From contig NZ_CP006882.1 in the NCBI RefSeq assembly GCF_000161795.2, positions 2,046,001-2,110,000 of the forward strand: a stretch of DNA of 64,000 nucleotides. The letters are read 5' to 3'. How positions within the stretch are numbered: the first letter of the stretch is position 1; each line of letters opens with the position of its first letter. The notes under the pieces are model-generated. The model made no database searches. It was given only the letters and a program-made list of their open reading frames with translations, and was not told the origin of the DNA. The translations under genes and the position numbers were made by a program. The stretch comes from Synechococcus sp. WH 8109 (GTDB taxonomy: Bacteria > Cyanobacteriota > Cyanobacteriia > PCC-6307 > Cyanobiaceae). Positions 1-8,379 of the stretch are shown here, piece by piece.

Positions 1-260
1 CGCTGGAAGTCGTAAAACTCACCGTTGTGGGCCATCAGCACCTCACCGTCATCGGTGAGGAAGGGCTGCCGAGCCCGCGACTCGTTCAGGTCAATGATCG
101 AAAGGCGCGCATGGCAGAAGCCGACGCCGGCCTGATCGAGCACCTCAACCCCGAAGCCGTCGGGCCCGCGATGGGCCTGGATCGCCGCCATGTTGACCAG
201 CAGCTGGCGATCCACCGTCTGTTGACGGTCTGCATTGAAAACACCTCCGATTCCACACAT
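1..260 (-). CDS. Asparagine synthase-like glutamine amidotransferase, N-terminal part
   Basis: Partial gene running off the left edge; only the first 86 codons are present. The product starts MCGIGGVF, so Cys2 becomes the N-terminal nucleophile of a class II (Ntn) glutaminase. It continues with the family signatures AHRGPDG and LSIIDL and a MAHNGE segment. This is the ammonia-releasing half of AsnB-type enzymes, which amidate aspartate or another acid using glutamine and ATP. The synthetase half is outside the window, so true asparagine synthase cannot be told from a related amidotransferase. It starts 9 bases after the stop of the carbamoyltransferase gene on the same strand, which suggests one transcript. 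Confidence 0.88.
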   Translation of the reverse strand, partial: MCGIGGVFNADRQQTVDRQLLVNMAAIQAHRGPDGFGVEVLDQAGVGFCHARLSIIDLNESRARQPFLTDDGEVLMAHNGEFYDFQ

Positions 261-269
261 CAGATCGCC

Positions 270-1385
270 TCAGATCACATCCATCACGCGTTCGGCCCGA
301 TCCACCATGCAGGTGAGCAGGGCCATCCTCAGGAACACGGCTCCCCTGGCCTGACTGAAATACCAGTTGTGGGGCGTGTCATCCAGGCAGGTGCTGAGTT
401 CCGCTCCCCGCGCCAAGGGATGGAGCACAATCGCCTCCGGCTTGAATGGCATGTCGCGGGTGAGGCGAAATCCTCCGCCGTGCACTTCATAGGAATCGCC
501 CACCCAGGCGATGGCGTTGATGTAAATGACATCCAAGTCGGGCACTTCAGCCTGCAGGTCGGTGCTGGAGCGCACCTTCATCCCACACGCTTCAAGCTCC
601 TCCAACTGTCCTGGGTCGAACAGCGGCTGATCCGGCTCCAACCCGGGGGCGTGAATCACCACCACCTCGTCCACCGTCTGCGGGAATTTGGCCAGGATCC
701 TCAACAGGGAGCGAACCGTTCGCATCCGCGAGGGAATCCCGACGATCCCAATGCGAATCCGATCTGCGGGTGCCACGTCCAACTCAGCGAGCTGGGGCCG
801 CCACTTAAAGATTGTGTAGAGATCGGCCATCGCCTGGGTGGGATGCTCATCGATCCCATTTCCAGCGTTGATGATCGGGATCCGAAGGGTGGACGTCATT
901 GCATAAACGGCACCGGGATCGCTATCCCGAAGCACCACACAATCGCCATAGTTGTTGAACATATGGGCGACATCTTCGAGAGACTCGCCCTTGGCAATCC
1001 CTGTGGTGGCCCTGTCGGTGATGTTGATGGAGGTACCGCCGAGTCGGTGCCAGGCACTGTCAAAAGACAGCCGGGTGCGGGTGCTTGGTTCGTAAAACGC
1101 GTTGATCAGAATCTTGCCGGTGAGTGGCGTGTTGTGACGGCAATAGCGATCTGGATTGCTTTCAAACTTCGCCGCCAGGCGAAACACCTGCAACAAAGCC
1201 TCGGGGCGAAACGGTTGGATCGACACCACGTGCTGATCCACCAAATCCTTCAAAGGCTCAACGTCTTCGGCAATCGCAGCCAACAGCTCCTGAGGTTGGT
1301 TCTGCCCATAGACATCGGGCCCCATCGGCTCAAACCGAATCTGGACCGACGACGCGTCCACAACTGCTGATTTGGCCTGTGCCAT
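270..1385 (-). CDS. Aspartate carbamoyltransferase-like protein (371 aa)
   Basis: Member of the aspartate/ornithine carbamoyltransferase family, which transfers a carbamoyl group from carbamoyl phosphate to an amine. Visible motifs are STRTR at residues 101-105 (carbamoyl-phosphate loop), a KGE lysine near 132, HPTQ at 181-184, and a late HPLAR where E. coli PyrB has HPLPR. STRTR lies about 49 residues later than in E. coli PyrB, so there is an N-terminal extension. The segment before HPLAR is shorter than in E. coli PyrB, so the second substrate may not be aspartate. The amidotransferase gene follows 9 bases downstream. It could be the pyrimidine-pathway PyrB or a paralogue; I lean towards a paralogue because of the extension and partner. 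Confidence 0.8.
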   Translation of the reverse strand: MAQAKSAVVDASSVQIRFEPMGPDVYGQNQPQELLAAIAEDVEPLKDLVDQHVVSIQPFRPEALLQVFRLAAKFESNPDRYCRHNTPLTGKILINAFYEPSTRTRLSFDSAWHRLGGTSINITDRATTGIAKGESLEDVAHMFNNYGDCVVLRDSDPGAVYAMTSTLRIPIINAGNGIDEHPTQAMADLYTIFKWRPQLAELDVAPADRIRIGIVGIPSRMRTVRSLLRILAKFPQTVDEVVVIHAPGLEPDQPLFDPGQLEELEACGMKVRSSTDLQAEVPDLDVIYINAIAWVGDSYEVHGGGFRLTRDMPFKPEAIVLHPLARGAELSTCLDDTPHNWYFSQARGAVFLRMALLTCMVDRAERVMDVI

Positions 1386-1546
1386 AGCGGAATCGGATCA
1401 ACACCCTGTTTGCCAGACCGAGTGCTAGAGCCAGGAACTACATCTTTCACCGGTAACAACAACCACACTCCTGCGTCCACGAAGAAGCAGCTTCTTAAGC
1501 AAAGATCCGGAAAGGATTGTGCTGGGGTGGACGGCTAAAGGAGACA

Positions 1547-1696
1547 TCACCAAACCCGGCCATTGCGCCACTCCACCCACCAGATCAGCAGCAACACGAG
1601 CACCGACAGCACCAGGGCGAACTGACTGGCCACCAGCAAAAACTGAAAGCCAGACAGACCAACAAGGCCGGCCATCAAAGGAAGCGTTTGGATCAT
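1547..1696 (-). CDS. Small membrane protein downstream of symporter (49 aa)
   Basis: Short ORF starting MIQTLPLMAGLVG. It has one or two hydrophobic stretches (roughly residues 5-20 and 22-41) and ends WVEWRNGRVW. Its ATG overlaps the stop of the symporter gene as ATGA (1693-1696), so translation is probably coupled. Some sodium/solute symporters are encoded with tiny membrane partners, and this may be such a subunit. The family is not recognised. Support comes from the overlap, the hydrophobic pattern and the lack of another gene here. Confidence 0.6.
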   Translation of the reverse strand: MIQTLPLMAGLVGLSGFQFLLVASQFALVLSVLVLLLIWWVEWRNGRVW

Positions 1697-3123
1697 CCCT
1701 CCTCCTGCAACAAGGTGAAGTCGAAGCGTTCCGGCCAGAACCGACTGCCCATCAGCATCACAATCGCCGACACGGCCGCCGAAAACACAGCAGCGCAGTA
1801 AGGCGCGATCAGCACATAGGCGAGCAGGCCCACAACGCTGCCGGCGAGCATGGCCGCAATGGCAGCCGTACGGTTGGCTGTACGCCAGTACAAACCGCAG
1901 GCCACAGGCCAGACCGTGGATGCCACCAGGGCACCGGTGAAAAACAGCACCGACGCAAGCGAATCCAGCCGTGGCCAGGACAGCGCCAGGGTGACGACGG
2001 CCAGTCCCACCACCATCAGCCGCGCCGCCTGCTTGAGCTGCAGGTCGCTGGCCTGAGGCCGCAACAGGCGGAAGTACACATCCTCCGCCAACAGATCGGC
2101 GGTGGATGCCAGCAGCGAATCGAGGGTGGAGGTGAGTGAGGCAAACACCACCACAAACACCAGGGCCGCGCCGCCGGCCCCGAGCAGATCGGCTGCCATC
2201 ACGGGAAACACCATGTTCACCTGCTCGAGGGGCAACTCACGGGCCAGGGCCACCAGGCCAATGGAGCCCGTCACCATCGGCACGCTCATCCAGGCGATGC
2301 CCCCCAAAACAAAAGAGGTCATCACGACCGAGCGCCGACTGGCGAAAACCCGGGACCACCAGATGTTGTTGTGAAAGACCTCGCCCATCGAAAAGAGGGC
2401 GGAATTCCAGGCGATCAACAAGCCCGCCGGCAGCAGCAGATCAAGCCGATCGGGATGCCGGGCCACCAAAGAGGCATGCACCTCAGGCATCGGGAATTGA
2501 CGGAAGGCGAGCACCGCCACCACCGCCAGCAGCACCATGATCAACAGCGACTGGATGAAATCGGTGCCGATCACGGCCCGCATCCCGCCGAACAGGGTGT
2601 AGACGGTGGCGACACCGATCACCACCACCATTCCCACGTGGTAATCAAAGCCTGAAAGCGCCTGCAGCAGCAGGCCAGCACCCATCGCCTGGGTCATCAG
2701 AAAGCCCAGGGTGTAGATCGCGGTGATCACCATGAACACCCACCAGGCCAGACGCCCGTAGCGCAGGCGAATGAAGTCGCCGCTGGTGCGCCCGTTGGGC
2801 ATCAACTGCTTGATCCGCGAGGCCAGGGGGGCGAACAGAATCAGGCCAAGCCCGGCCAGGGCATAGCTGAACATGCCCCAGAGGCCGGTTTTGTAGCCGA
2901 ATTCAGGGGCGAGCAGGGTGGTGTTGCCGGTGACCCAGGAGGCCATCAACGTGGCCGTGCTCAGGGCAAGCCCGATGTTGCGCCCCGCCAGCATGTAGTC
3001 ATCAGCATTGCCTTGACCGCGCCGGCCCCAGGCAATCCCCAGCGCCACCCAGAGAACAGAGAACAGCACCACCAACGCCCAGGCGATCCCGGGCTGAAGG
3101 AAGGGAACCGAGTCAGCGGACAT
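1693..3123 (-). CDS. Sodium:solute symporter family permease (476 aa)
   Basis: Integral membrane protein with about 12-13 hydrophobic segments and the SSS-family look: GRNIGLALSTATLMASWV near the N-terminus, an FGYKTGLWG segment, and a long central QSLLIMVLL helix. SSS carriers couple sodium entry to uptake of urea, amino acids, sugars, acetate or nucleobases; the substrate cannot be read from the sequence. It sits between two tiny membrane-protein genes on the same strand, overlapping the upstream one by 11 bases and the downstream one by an ATGA. The three probably form one operon. A nitrogenous substrate such as urea would fit the neighbourhood, but that is only inference. Confidence 0.88.
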   Translation of the reverse strand: MSADSVPFLQPGIAWALVVLFSVLWVALGIAWGRRGQGNADDYMLAGRNIGLALSTATLMASWVTGNTTLLAPEFGYKTGLWGMFSYALAGLGLILFAPLASRIKQLMPNGRTSGDFIRLRYGRLAWWVFMVITAIYTLGFLMTQAMGAGLLLQALSGFDYHVGMVVVIGVATVYTLFGGMRAVIGTDFIQSLLIMVLLAVVAVLAFRQFPMPEVHASLVARHPDRLDLLLPAGLLIAWNSALFSMGEVFHNNIWWSRVFASRRSVVMTSFVLGGIAWMSVPMVTGSIGLVALARELPLEQVNMVFPVMAADLLGAGGAALVFVVVFASLTSTLDSLLASTADLLAEDVYFRLLRPQASDLQLKQAARLMVVGLAVVTLALSWPRLDSLASVLFFTGALVASTVWPVACGLYWRTANRTAAIAAMLAGSVVGLLAYVLIAPYCAAVFSAAVSAIVMLMGSRFWPERFDFTLLQEEG

Positions 3124-3301
3124 CCGTCGACCCCCTGCGGTTCCAATACAGGTGTCCGCGCAGAATCATCACCACCGTCGCCGCAGTCACAACGGCACCA
3201 AGGGCAAAGATCAGACGCGCCCAGAGCAATTCATCCAAGGCGAAGAGCGTTTGAACTCCAGAAACAGATAAGCAAAGGAGGCACCCTGCCCTTGGCCCCA
3301 T
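3113..3301 (-). CDS. Small single-helix membrane protein upstream of symporter (62 aa)
   Basis: Short ORF with one clear membrane helix (around residues 30-47, FALGAVVTAATVVMILRG) followed by a basic tail, LYWNRRGS. Its 3' end overlaps the symporter start by 11 bases, which argues for cotranslation. The start is uncertain: the ATG at 3301 has no clear ribosome binding site, and a shorter form beginning near residue 22 is possible. The family is not recognised. It is probably an accessory or assembly partner of the symporter. Confidence 0.5.
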   Translation of the reverse strand: MGPRAGCLLCLSVSGVQTLFALDELLWARLIFALGAVVTAATVVMILRGHLYWNRRGSTDVR

Positions 3302-3440
3302 GGCCTCGATTCAGGTGCCTACGGATACCCAAACAACAGGTGACCAGCGTCCTCTTGCCTGAAATTGCGGAATGTGTAGCAACCACCACCCGAAGTGGAG
3401 TGGGGCGACGCCTTGGATACGTCTGGCTTGTGCGATCAGG

Positions 3441-4916
3441 ATGTTCACTGACTACAAACCGACGGTCGGCTTCGACGAATATTTCTGCGGTGAAACGGCC
3501 ACACCACGCGCCGATCTGGCCCCACTACTCGCATCACTGGGGCAGATGGGATTGCCCGAGCTCAACCGCAGCCATGCCTCAGCCAGCCAGCTGCTGCGTC
3601 GCCTCGGCGCCACCTTCCGCCTCAACGATTCCGGGCTCAAAGGCAGCGAACGAATTCTCCCCTTCGATCCCTTGCCTCGGCTGATCGGCCGCAGCGACTG
3701 GATCACCCTGGAGCGGGGACTGCTGCAACGCCTGGAAGCCATCGACTGCTTCCTCGCTGACATCTATGGCCCCCAGCAGATCCTCAACGACGGTGTGATC
3801 CCACGGGAAGACGTGGAAAGTTCCTCCGGTTGGCGACCTCAGATGCAGGGCATCAGCCTGCCCCTCAACCGCTGGTGCCACATCTCCGGGCTCGACCTGA
3901 TCCGCGACGGCAAGGGCACCTGGCGGGTGCTGGAAGACAACCTGCGCTGTCCTTCAGGGGTGGCCTACTTCCTCGAGAACCGTCGGGTGATGAAACGGTT
4001 GTTCTCTGGCCTGTTCGAAGGACGTGCCGTTCAACCGATCGACGACTATCCCTCCCATCTGCTGCGCACCCTTCAAGACCTGGCGCCCTGGAGTGACACC
4101 CCCCGCGTGGCGATCCTGACGCCCGGGGTGTTCAACAGCGCCTATTTCGAACACAGCTATCTGGCCCAAGAAATGGGCATTCACCTGGTTGAGGGGCGCG
4201 ATCTGGTGTGCGAAGGCGGACGGGTGTGGATGCGCAGCACCAATGGCCTGGAACCCGTGGATGTGATCTACCGCCGCATCGACGATGATTTTCTTGATCC
4301 CACCGTGTTCCGTAAGGACTCGATGCTGGGGGTGCCGGGCCTGATCGAGGTGCTAAGGCAAGGACGGGTCGCCATCGCCAACGCCCCTGGCACCGGCATC
4401 GCCGACGACAAGCTGATCTATGCCCACGTGCCGGCGATGATCCGCTACTACCTCGATGAGGAGCCGATCATCGAGAACGTTCCCACCTACCTCTGTGCCC
4501 GGCCAGACGATCAGCGCTATGTGCTCGAACACCTCGAGCAACTGGTGGTGAAGTCGGTGGCGGAAGCCGGCGGCTACGGAATGCTGATCGGCCCCCAGGC
4601 CAGCCGATCGGAGCTGGCGGACTTCGACACAAAGATCCGTGCGAATCCCCGCAACTTCATCGCGCAGCCCACGCTGCAACTCTCCACAGTGCCGTCCCTC
4701 AGTGACGGAGAGCTCTACCCCTGCCACGTGGATCTGCGCCCCTATGTGCTGCGCGGCGCAAGCAGCTGGGTGAGTCCAGGGGGGCTGACGCGCGTGGCCC
4801 TCAAGCGTGGCTCGCTGGTGGTGAATTCGTCCCAGGGCGGCGGCTGCAAGGACACCTGGATCGTCGACGATCAAACGATGGCAGCACCGCAAGCCCAGGA
4901 GGCTGTGCCGTGCTGA
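3441..4916 (+). CDS. Circularly permuted ATP-grasp protein (491 aa)
   Basis: Homologue of the circularly permuted ATP-grasp family (DUF404/DUF407), predicted ATP-dependent carboxylate-amine ligases. Family hallmarks are visible: EDNLRCPSG, VIYRRIDDDFLDP, NAPGTGIADDKLIYAHVP and VVKSVAEAGGYGM. I start at the ATG at 3441 (MFTDYKPTVGFDEYF) rather than an in-frame ATG 69 bases earlier, because the family usually begins with this segment and a short AGG lies just upstream. The last bases overlap the next gene by seven (GTGCTGA). With the alpha-E and transglutaminase-like genes it forms a widely conserved trio of unknown substrate, suggested in the literature to make or cleave small peptide-like amide bonds. 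Confidence 0.88.
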   Translation: MFTDYKPTVGFDEYFCGETATPRADLAPLLASLGQMGLPELNRSHASASQLLRRLGATFRLNDSGLKGSERILPFDPLPRLIGRSDWITLERGLLQRLEAIDCFLADIYGPQQILNDGVIPREDVESSSGWRPQMQGISLPLNRWCHISGLDLIRDGKGTWRVLEDNLRCPSGVAYFLENRRVMKRLFSGLFEGRAVQPIDDYPSHLLRTLQDLAPWSDTPRVAILTPGVFNSAYFEHSYLAQEMGIHLVEGRDLVCEGGRVWMRSTNGLEPVDVIYRRIDDDFLDPTVFRKDSMLGVPGLIEVLRQGRVAIANAPGTGIADDKLIYAHVPAMIRYYLDEEPIIENVPTYLCARPDDQRYVLEHLEQLVVKSVAEAGGYGMLIGPQASRSELADFDTKIRANPRNFIAQPTLQLSTVPSLSDGELYPCHVDLRPYVLRGASSWVSPGGLTRVALKRGSLVVNSSQGGGCKDTWIVDDQTMAAPQAQEAVPC

Positions 4917-5905
4917 GCCGCGTTGCCGATTCGCTCTACTGGATCAACCGCTATCTGGAACGCGCCGAAAACATCTCGCGCTTTCTGGAAGTGAGTGAAG
5001 CGATGGCATTGGACTGTCCTCCGGGCAGCGCCGAACCGTGGCTGCCGCTGGTGGAGGTGACGGGGGATCGCCACCGCTTCGATACGGCCTACCCCGGTGC
5101 CACGCCCAAACAGGTGGTGCGCTTCCTGCTGCTGGACCGCAGCAATCCCAACAGCATCGTGAGTTGCATTGCGATGGCGCGGGAAAACGCACGGCAGATC
5201 AGGGATGTGATCACCACGGAGATGTGGGAGCAGATCAATGATCTGCACTGGAGCCTGCAGGACGACGAAGACATCTGGCGGGAACCGGTGCAGGAGCAAC
5301 TGCGGATCATCCGCCGCGGCTGCCAGCTCGTGTACGGGATCACCGACACCACTTTGAGCCGTGATCTGAGTTGGCTGTTTAGTCAGCTGGGACGTCTAAT
5401 CGAACGGGCCGATAAAACCTCCCGCATCCTCGACGTCAAATATTTCCTGCTCCTGCCCTCCCCTGAGGAGGTGGGCGGCGTGCTGGATGAACTGCAATGG
5501 ATCACCCTGCTGCGCACAGCGGGGGCTTATCAGATGTACCGGCAGAGCATGCAGCACGCGATCAGCCCTGCCTCCGTGGCCCGCTTTTTGCTGCTGGACC
5601 CCATCTTTCCTCGCTCGGTGCGGTACTGCCTGCAGGGCATCAGCGACACGTTGCAACAGATTCAGCAGCAGCCAAACCAAGACACCCCGGATGACCTCGA
5701 CTGTTTGCGCGGACAACTCCTGGCCCGCTGGAGCTATGTGCGGATCGACAACCTGATCGAAGCCGGTCTGCATGAAGCCATTGACCAGCTTCAGCAGGAC
5801 CTCAACCAACTCCACAACCTGATCCAGACCCGCTACTTCACTAGCGCCGACCTCCGTTCCATCCCCACCGATCCTGCATGCGTGCTCTCATCGTTCACCG
5901 CCTGA
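4910..5905 (+). CDS. Alpha-E domain protein (DUF403, 331 aa)
   Basis: Mostly helical protein beginning LSRVADSLYWINRYLERAEN, the typical opening of the alpha-E (DUF403) family. It carries WSYVRIDNLIEAG near the C-terminus. The start is GTG at 4910, inside the end of the ATP-grasp gene (seven-base overlap), so the two are probably translated together in similar amounts. No catalytic residues are known for this family; it is almost always found beside circularly permuted ATP-grasp and transglutaminase-like genes, as here. The length is normal. Confidence 0.88.
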   Translation: MLSRVADSLYWINRYLERAENISRFLEVSEAMALDCPPGSAEPWLPLVEVTGDRHRFDTAYPGATPKQVVRFLLLDRSNPNSIVSCIAMARENARQIRDVITTEMWEQINDLHWSLQDDEDIWREPVQEQLRIIRRGCQLVYGITDTTLSRDLSWLFSQLGRLIERADKTSRILDVKYFLLLPSPEEVGGVLDELQWITLLRTAGAYQMYRQSMQHAISPASVARFLLLDPIFPRSVRYCLQGISDTLQQIQQQPNQDTPDDLDCLRGQLLARWSYVRIDNLIEAGLHEAIDQLQQDLNQLHNLIQTRYFTSADLRSIPTDPACVLSSFTA

Positions 5906-6777
5906 CGTATCGGTATGAGGCCCCCGTTTTCCTCGGGGAACATCGCCTGTGTCTGAGGCCTCGGGGGCAGGGGTTTCAGACCCTGCTGGAGCATCAGCTC
6001 AGCGTGCTGCCAGAACCAGAGCAACGTCGGGAACTGGTGGCCGCCAGCGGCGATGAAATCCAACGGCTGCGTTTTCTTGGCAGCACCGATGAATTGGTCT
6101 TTGAGGCCCGCAGCCTGGTGGAGACCCGGCCAGCACCCCTGCTGGAAAGCTGCTTCAACGGACTAGAACCACCCCTTCCGTACCCGCAAGGCCAGCTCAA
6201 CAGCGACCTGCAGGGTGCCCTCGAGGGCTGGTTGCCCAACGGTCAGCACGAACCCGCAGCCATCGAGCTCACCCAGGAAGCCCTGATGGGCAGCAACCAG
6301 CAGACCCTGGCTTTTCTGAAGCAACTGATTGAACTGATTCAAGAGCGGGTGAAATACACCCAACGCCATTTGGGGCCCGCCTGGCCGGCGGGTCGCACCC
6401 TGCGCGAGCGGATCGGCTCCTGCCGTGATCTGGCCATGCTGATGGTGGCCTGCTGCCGCGTGGTGGGTCTCCCCGCCCGATTTGTGAGCGGCTATCAACT
6501 ACAGCAACCTCCCCCGAAGGAGTACGACCTGCATGCCTGGGCAGAGGTTTACCTGCCGGGAGCGGGCTGGCGCGGCTTTGACCCCAGTGCCGGGATGGAA
6601 GTCAACGAACGCTATGTGGTGCTGGCCACCTCCTCCAAGCCGGAACTCACCGCAGCCGTGAGCGGCAGCTTCAGCGGCCCCCCGGGAACAAACAGTGAAT
6701 TGACCTGGCAGATTCAGATCAGCGAGGAAGCCTCCGCAACGGAAACCTCCTCACGCAACCTGGTTCAGGCCGCCTGA
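5878..6777 (+). CDS. Transglutaminase-like cysteine protease family protein (299 aa)
   Basis: Has the N-terminal beta-rich domain typical of bacterial transglutaminase-like proteins (RALIVHRLTYRYEAPV) followed by the papain-like core. The core shows the active Cys in GSCRDLAMLMVACC (about residue 181), the His in DLHAWAEVY and the Asp in GFDPSAG, so the triad looks complete. Members act as cysteine peptidases or amidases rather than true cross-linkers. It overlaps the alpha-E gene by 28 bases and is the third gene of the operon. In the proposed model, the ATP-grasp enzyme would build an amide or peptide and this enzyme would trim or cleave it. The 3' end overlaps a convergent gene by 13 bases. 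Confidence 0.88.
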   Translation: MRALIVHRLTYRYEAPVFLGEHRLCLRPRGQGFQTLLEHQLSVLPEPEQRRELVAASGDEIQRLRFLGSTDELVFEARSLVETRPAPLLESCFNGLEPPLPYPQGQLNSDLQGALEGWLPNGQHEPAAIELTQEALMGSNQQTLAFLKQLIELIQERVKYTQRHLGPAWPAGRTLRERIGSCRDLAMLMVACCRVVGLPARFVSGYQLQQPPPKEYDLHAWAEVYLPGAGWRGFDPSAGMEVNERYVVLATSSKPELTAAVSGSFSGPPGTNSELTWQIQISEEASATETSSRNLVQAA

Positions 6778-7256
6778 AGCAACGGTTCCACCCCGTGCAA
6801 CTGGGGCTTCGGCGCCGAGCTGTGGGTGGCTGCCATCAAGGCCGGGATCTCGGCGCTGTTGTAGACGCGGAATTCACGCACCAGAGAAGCGCCCTCCTCA
6901 CGAACCGCCTGGTTCAGAACGACGGAACCATCGGGATCGGAGATCGACCGGTGGAAAGTGCCAGGAGGGATGCGAAGGATGTCACCACCGCTCTCGAGCC
7001 GAACGATGTGGAACGGCTGTTCCCAGGCCAGGTTCACCAGGAAGAAGGTTCTGCCGCCACTGGCCGCGAGCAGATTGTCTTCCTGATGAGGATGCAGATA
7101 GAACTGCCACGCTCCGCTCTCCGGGTCGTTGGGGGGCGACACCGCCGGGCCGCTGTGAATCACCAGATCACGCGCGTTCGAGGTGTCCACGGTGACGTCG
7201 AAAAAACGAACCGACGGGGTGTCGCGGAAGCGCTCGTAGGCCAGCAGTTCAAACAT
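6765..7256 (-). CDS. Cupin-like protein (163 aa)
   Basis: A single small beta-barrel protein is suggested by the cupin-like run YLHPHQEDNLL, then FHIVRLESGGDILRIPPG followed by TFHRS. His residues in LHPHQED and FHRS could bind a metal. The start MFELLAYERFRD at 7256 is preferred over an upstream in-frame ATG at 7313. The substrate is unknown. It is convergent with the transglutaminase-like gene and lies 79 bases beyond moaA on the same strand. Confidence 0.62.
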   Translation of the reverse strand: MFELLAYERFRDTPSVRFFDVTVDTSNARDLVIHSGPAVSPPNDPESGAWQFYLHPHQEDNLLAASGGRTFFLVNLAWEQPFHIVRLESGGDILRIPPGTFHRSISDPDGSVVLNQAVREEGASLVREFRVYNSAEIPALMAATHSSAPKPQLHGVEPLLQAA

Positions 7257-7335
7257 GTCGATGGATCCTGAGGGATCCTTCAGCTGCCCCGTTGTACCGA
7301 GGGCATCACGCAAAAACGGTGACGATCACGACGGT

Positions 7336-8379
7336 TCAGCCCCCCAGATACGCCATTTCCGCATGGGTTGACGCAGCGGCGCCTGGATCACGCTCCTCGC
7401 TGTAGCGGTCTTGGCGCCGCTGCCAGAGCTGGCGCATGGCCTGCTCAAGCTGAAGCTCCGACGCGAGCGCGGGCTTGAGATCGGTGCCTTCAGCGGAGAA
7501 CAGGCAGGTGAATGCCTGCCCATCAGCGGTGACACGCAAGCGGTTGCAATCCCCGCAGAACGGCTCACTGATGGAGGCAATCACACCGATGGATCCGGCA
7601 CCATCGCCATAGCGCCAACGCCGGGCCGTGCCACCCCGCGGTCGACCCAGCGGTTCAAGAGGCCAACGGGCGTGAATGCGCTCCACCATCTGCGCCGCCG
7701 GCAGCACCTGGTCCAGCGTCCACTGGTTGCGGTTGCCCACATCCATGTATTCGATCAAACGCAGCTCCATCCCCTGCTGCCGCGCCAAAGCGGCCAAAGG
7801 CAACAGCTGATCGTCATTGATCCCCCGTTGGATCACGGCATTGAGTTTGAGCTCACCGCGTGAGGGGTCAAAGCCAGCGGCGCAGGCCGCCGCAATGCCG
7901 TCCTGCACCTGGCGCACCAGGCGTTCACCAGCCACGGCACCACCCTGGAGACCAGCCATGCGCGCCGCTGCTTCCCCTTCCGCCGCATCCAGGCTGATGG
8001 TGATGCGATCCAGCCCTGCGGCACGCAACGCCCGCGCCATCGGTTCCGACAACAGCACCCCGTTGCTGGTGAGCGCCACGGCCTGCAAACCAGCCATCGG
8101 ATCCGAACGATCCCGCCGGGCCTGCGCCACCGCCTCCAGCAAAGGCAACAAACGCCGACTCAACAACGGCTCTCCACCGGTGAGCCGCAACGTCTGTACT
8201 CCCAGGCGCGTGGCCACACGAATCACGCGAATCTGCTGCTCAAGGGTGAGCAGGCCAGGGGGCTCCTCCACATCCGGACAGCAGTACGGACAGGCGAGAT
8301 TGCAGCGGGCCGTGAGCGACAACCGCAGCACCCCGATGGGCCGGTTGAGGCGGTCCGCAAGCGGCAGCGACGTGCTCAT
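7336..8379 (-). CDS. moaA: GTP 3',8-cyclase, molybdopterin biosynthesis (347 aa)
   Basis: Radical SAM enzyme that starts molybdopterin synthesis by converting GTP to 3',8-cyclo-GTP, the precursor used by MoaC. The radical SAM cluster is CNLACPYC with Cys26, Cys30 and Cys33. The second iron-sulphur cluster is near the C-terminus (Cys275, Cys278, Cys292 in CGDCNRLRVT and AFTCLFS). The protein ends YLGG; a terminal Gly-Gly tail is needed for MoaA activity. The start ATG overlaps the mobA stop as ATGA (8376-8379), so the pair is coupled. It supplies the cofactor of the nitrate reductase encoded nearby. Confidence 0.95.
   Translation of the reverse strand: MSTSLPLADRLNRPIGVLRLSLTARCNLACPYCCPDVEEPPGLLTLEQQIRVIRVATRLGVQTLRLTGGEPLLSRRLLPLLEAVAQARRDRSDPMAGLQAVALTSNGVLLSEPMARALRAAGLDRITISLDAAEGEAAARMAGLQGGAVAGERLVRQVQDGIAAACAAGFDPSRGELKLNAVIQRGINDDQLLPLAALARQQGMELRLIEYMDVGNRNQWTLDQVLPAAQMVERIHARWPLEPLGRPRGGTARRWRYGDGAGSIGVIASISEPFCGDCNRLRVTADGQAFTCLFSAEGTDLKPALASELQLEQAMRQLWQRRQDRYSEERDPGAAASTHAEMAYLGG

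Noticed and set aside
27-1370. Long open frame on the plus strand (447 codons)
   Set aside because: Antisense to the carbamoyltransferase and amidotransferase genes, which have clear motifs; the composition is a shadow frame of GC-rich codons.
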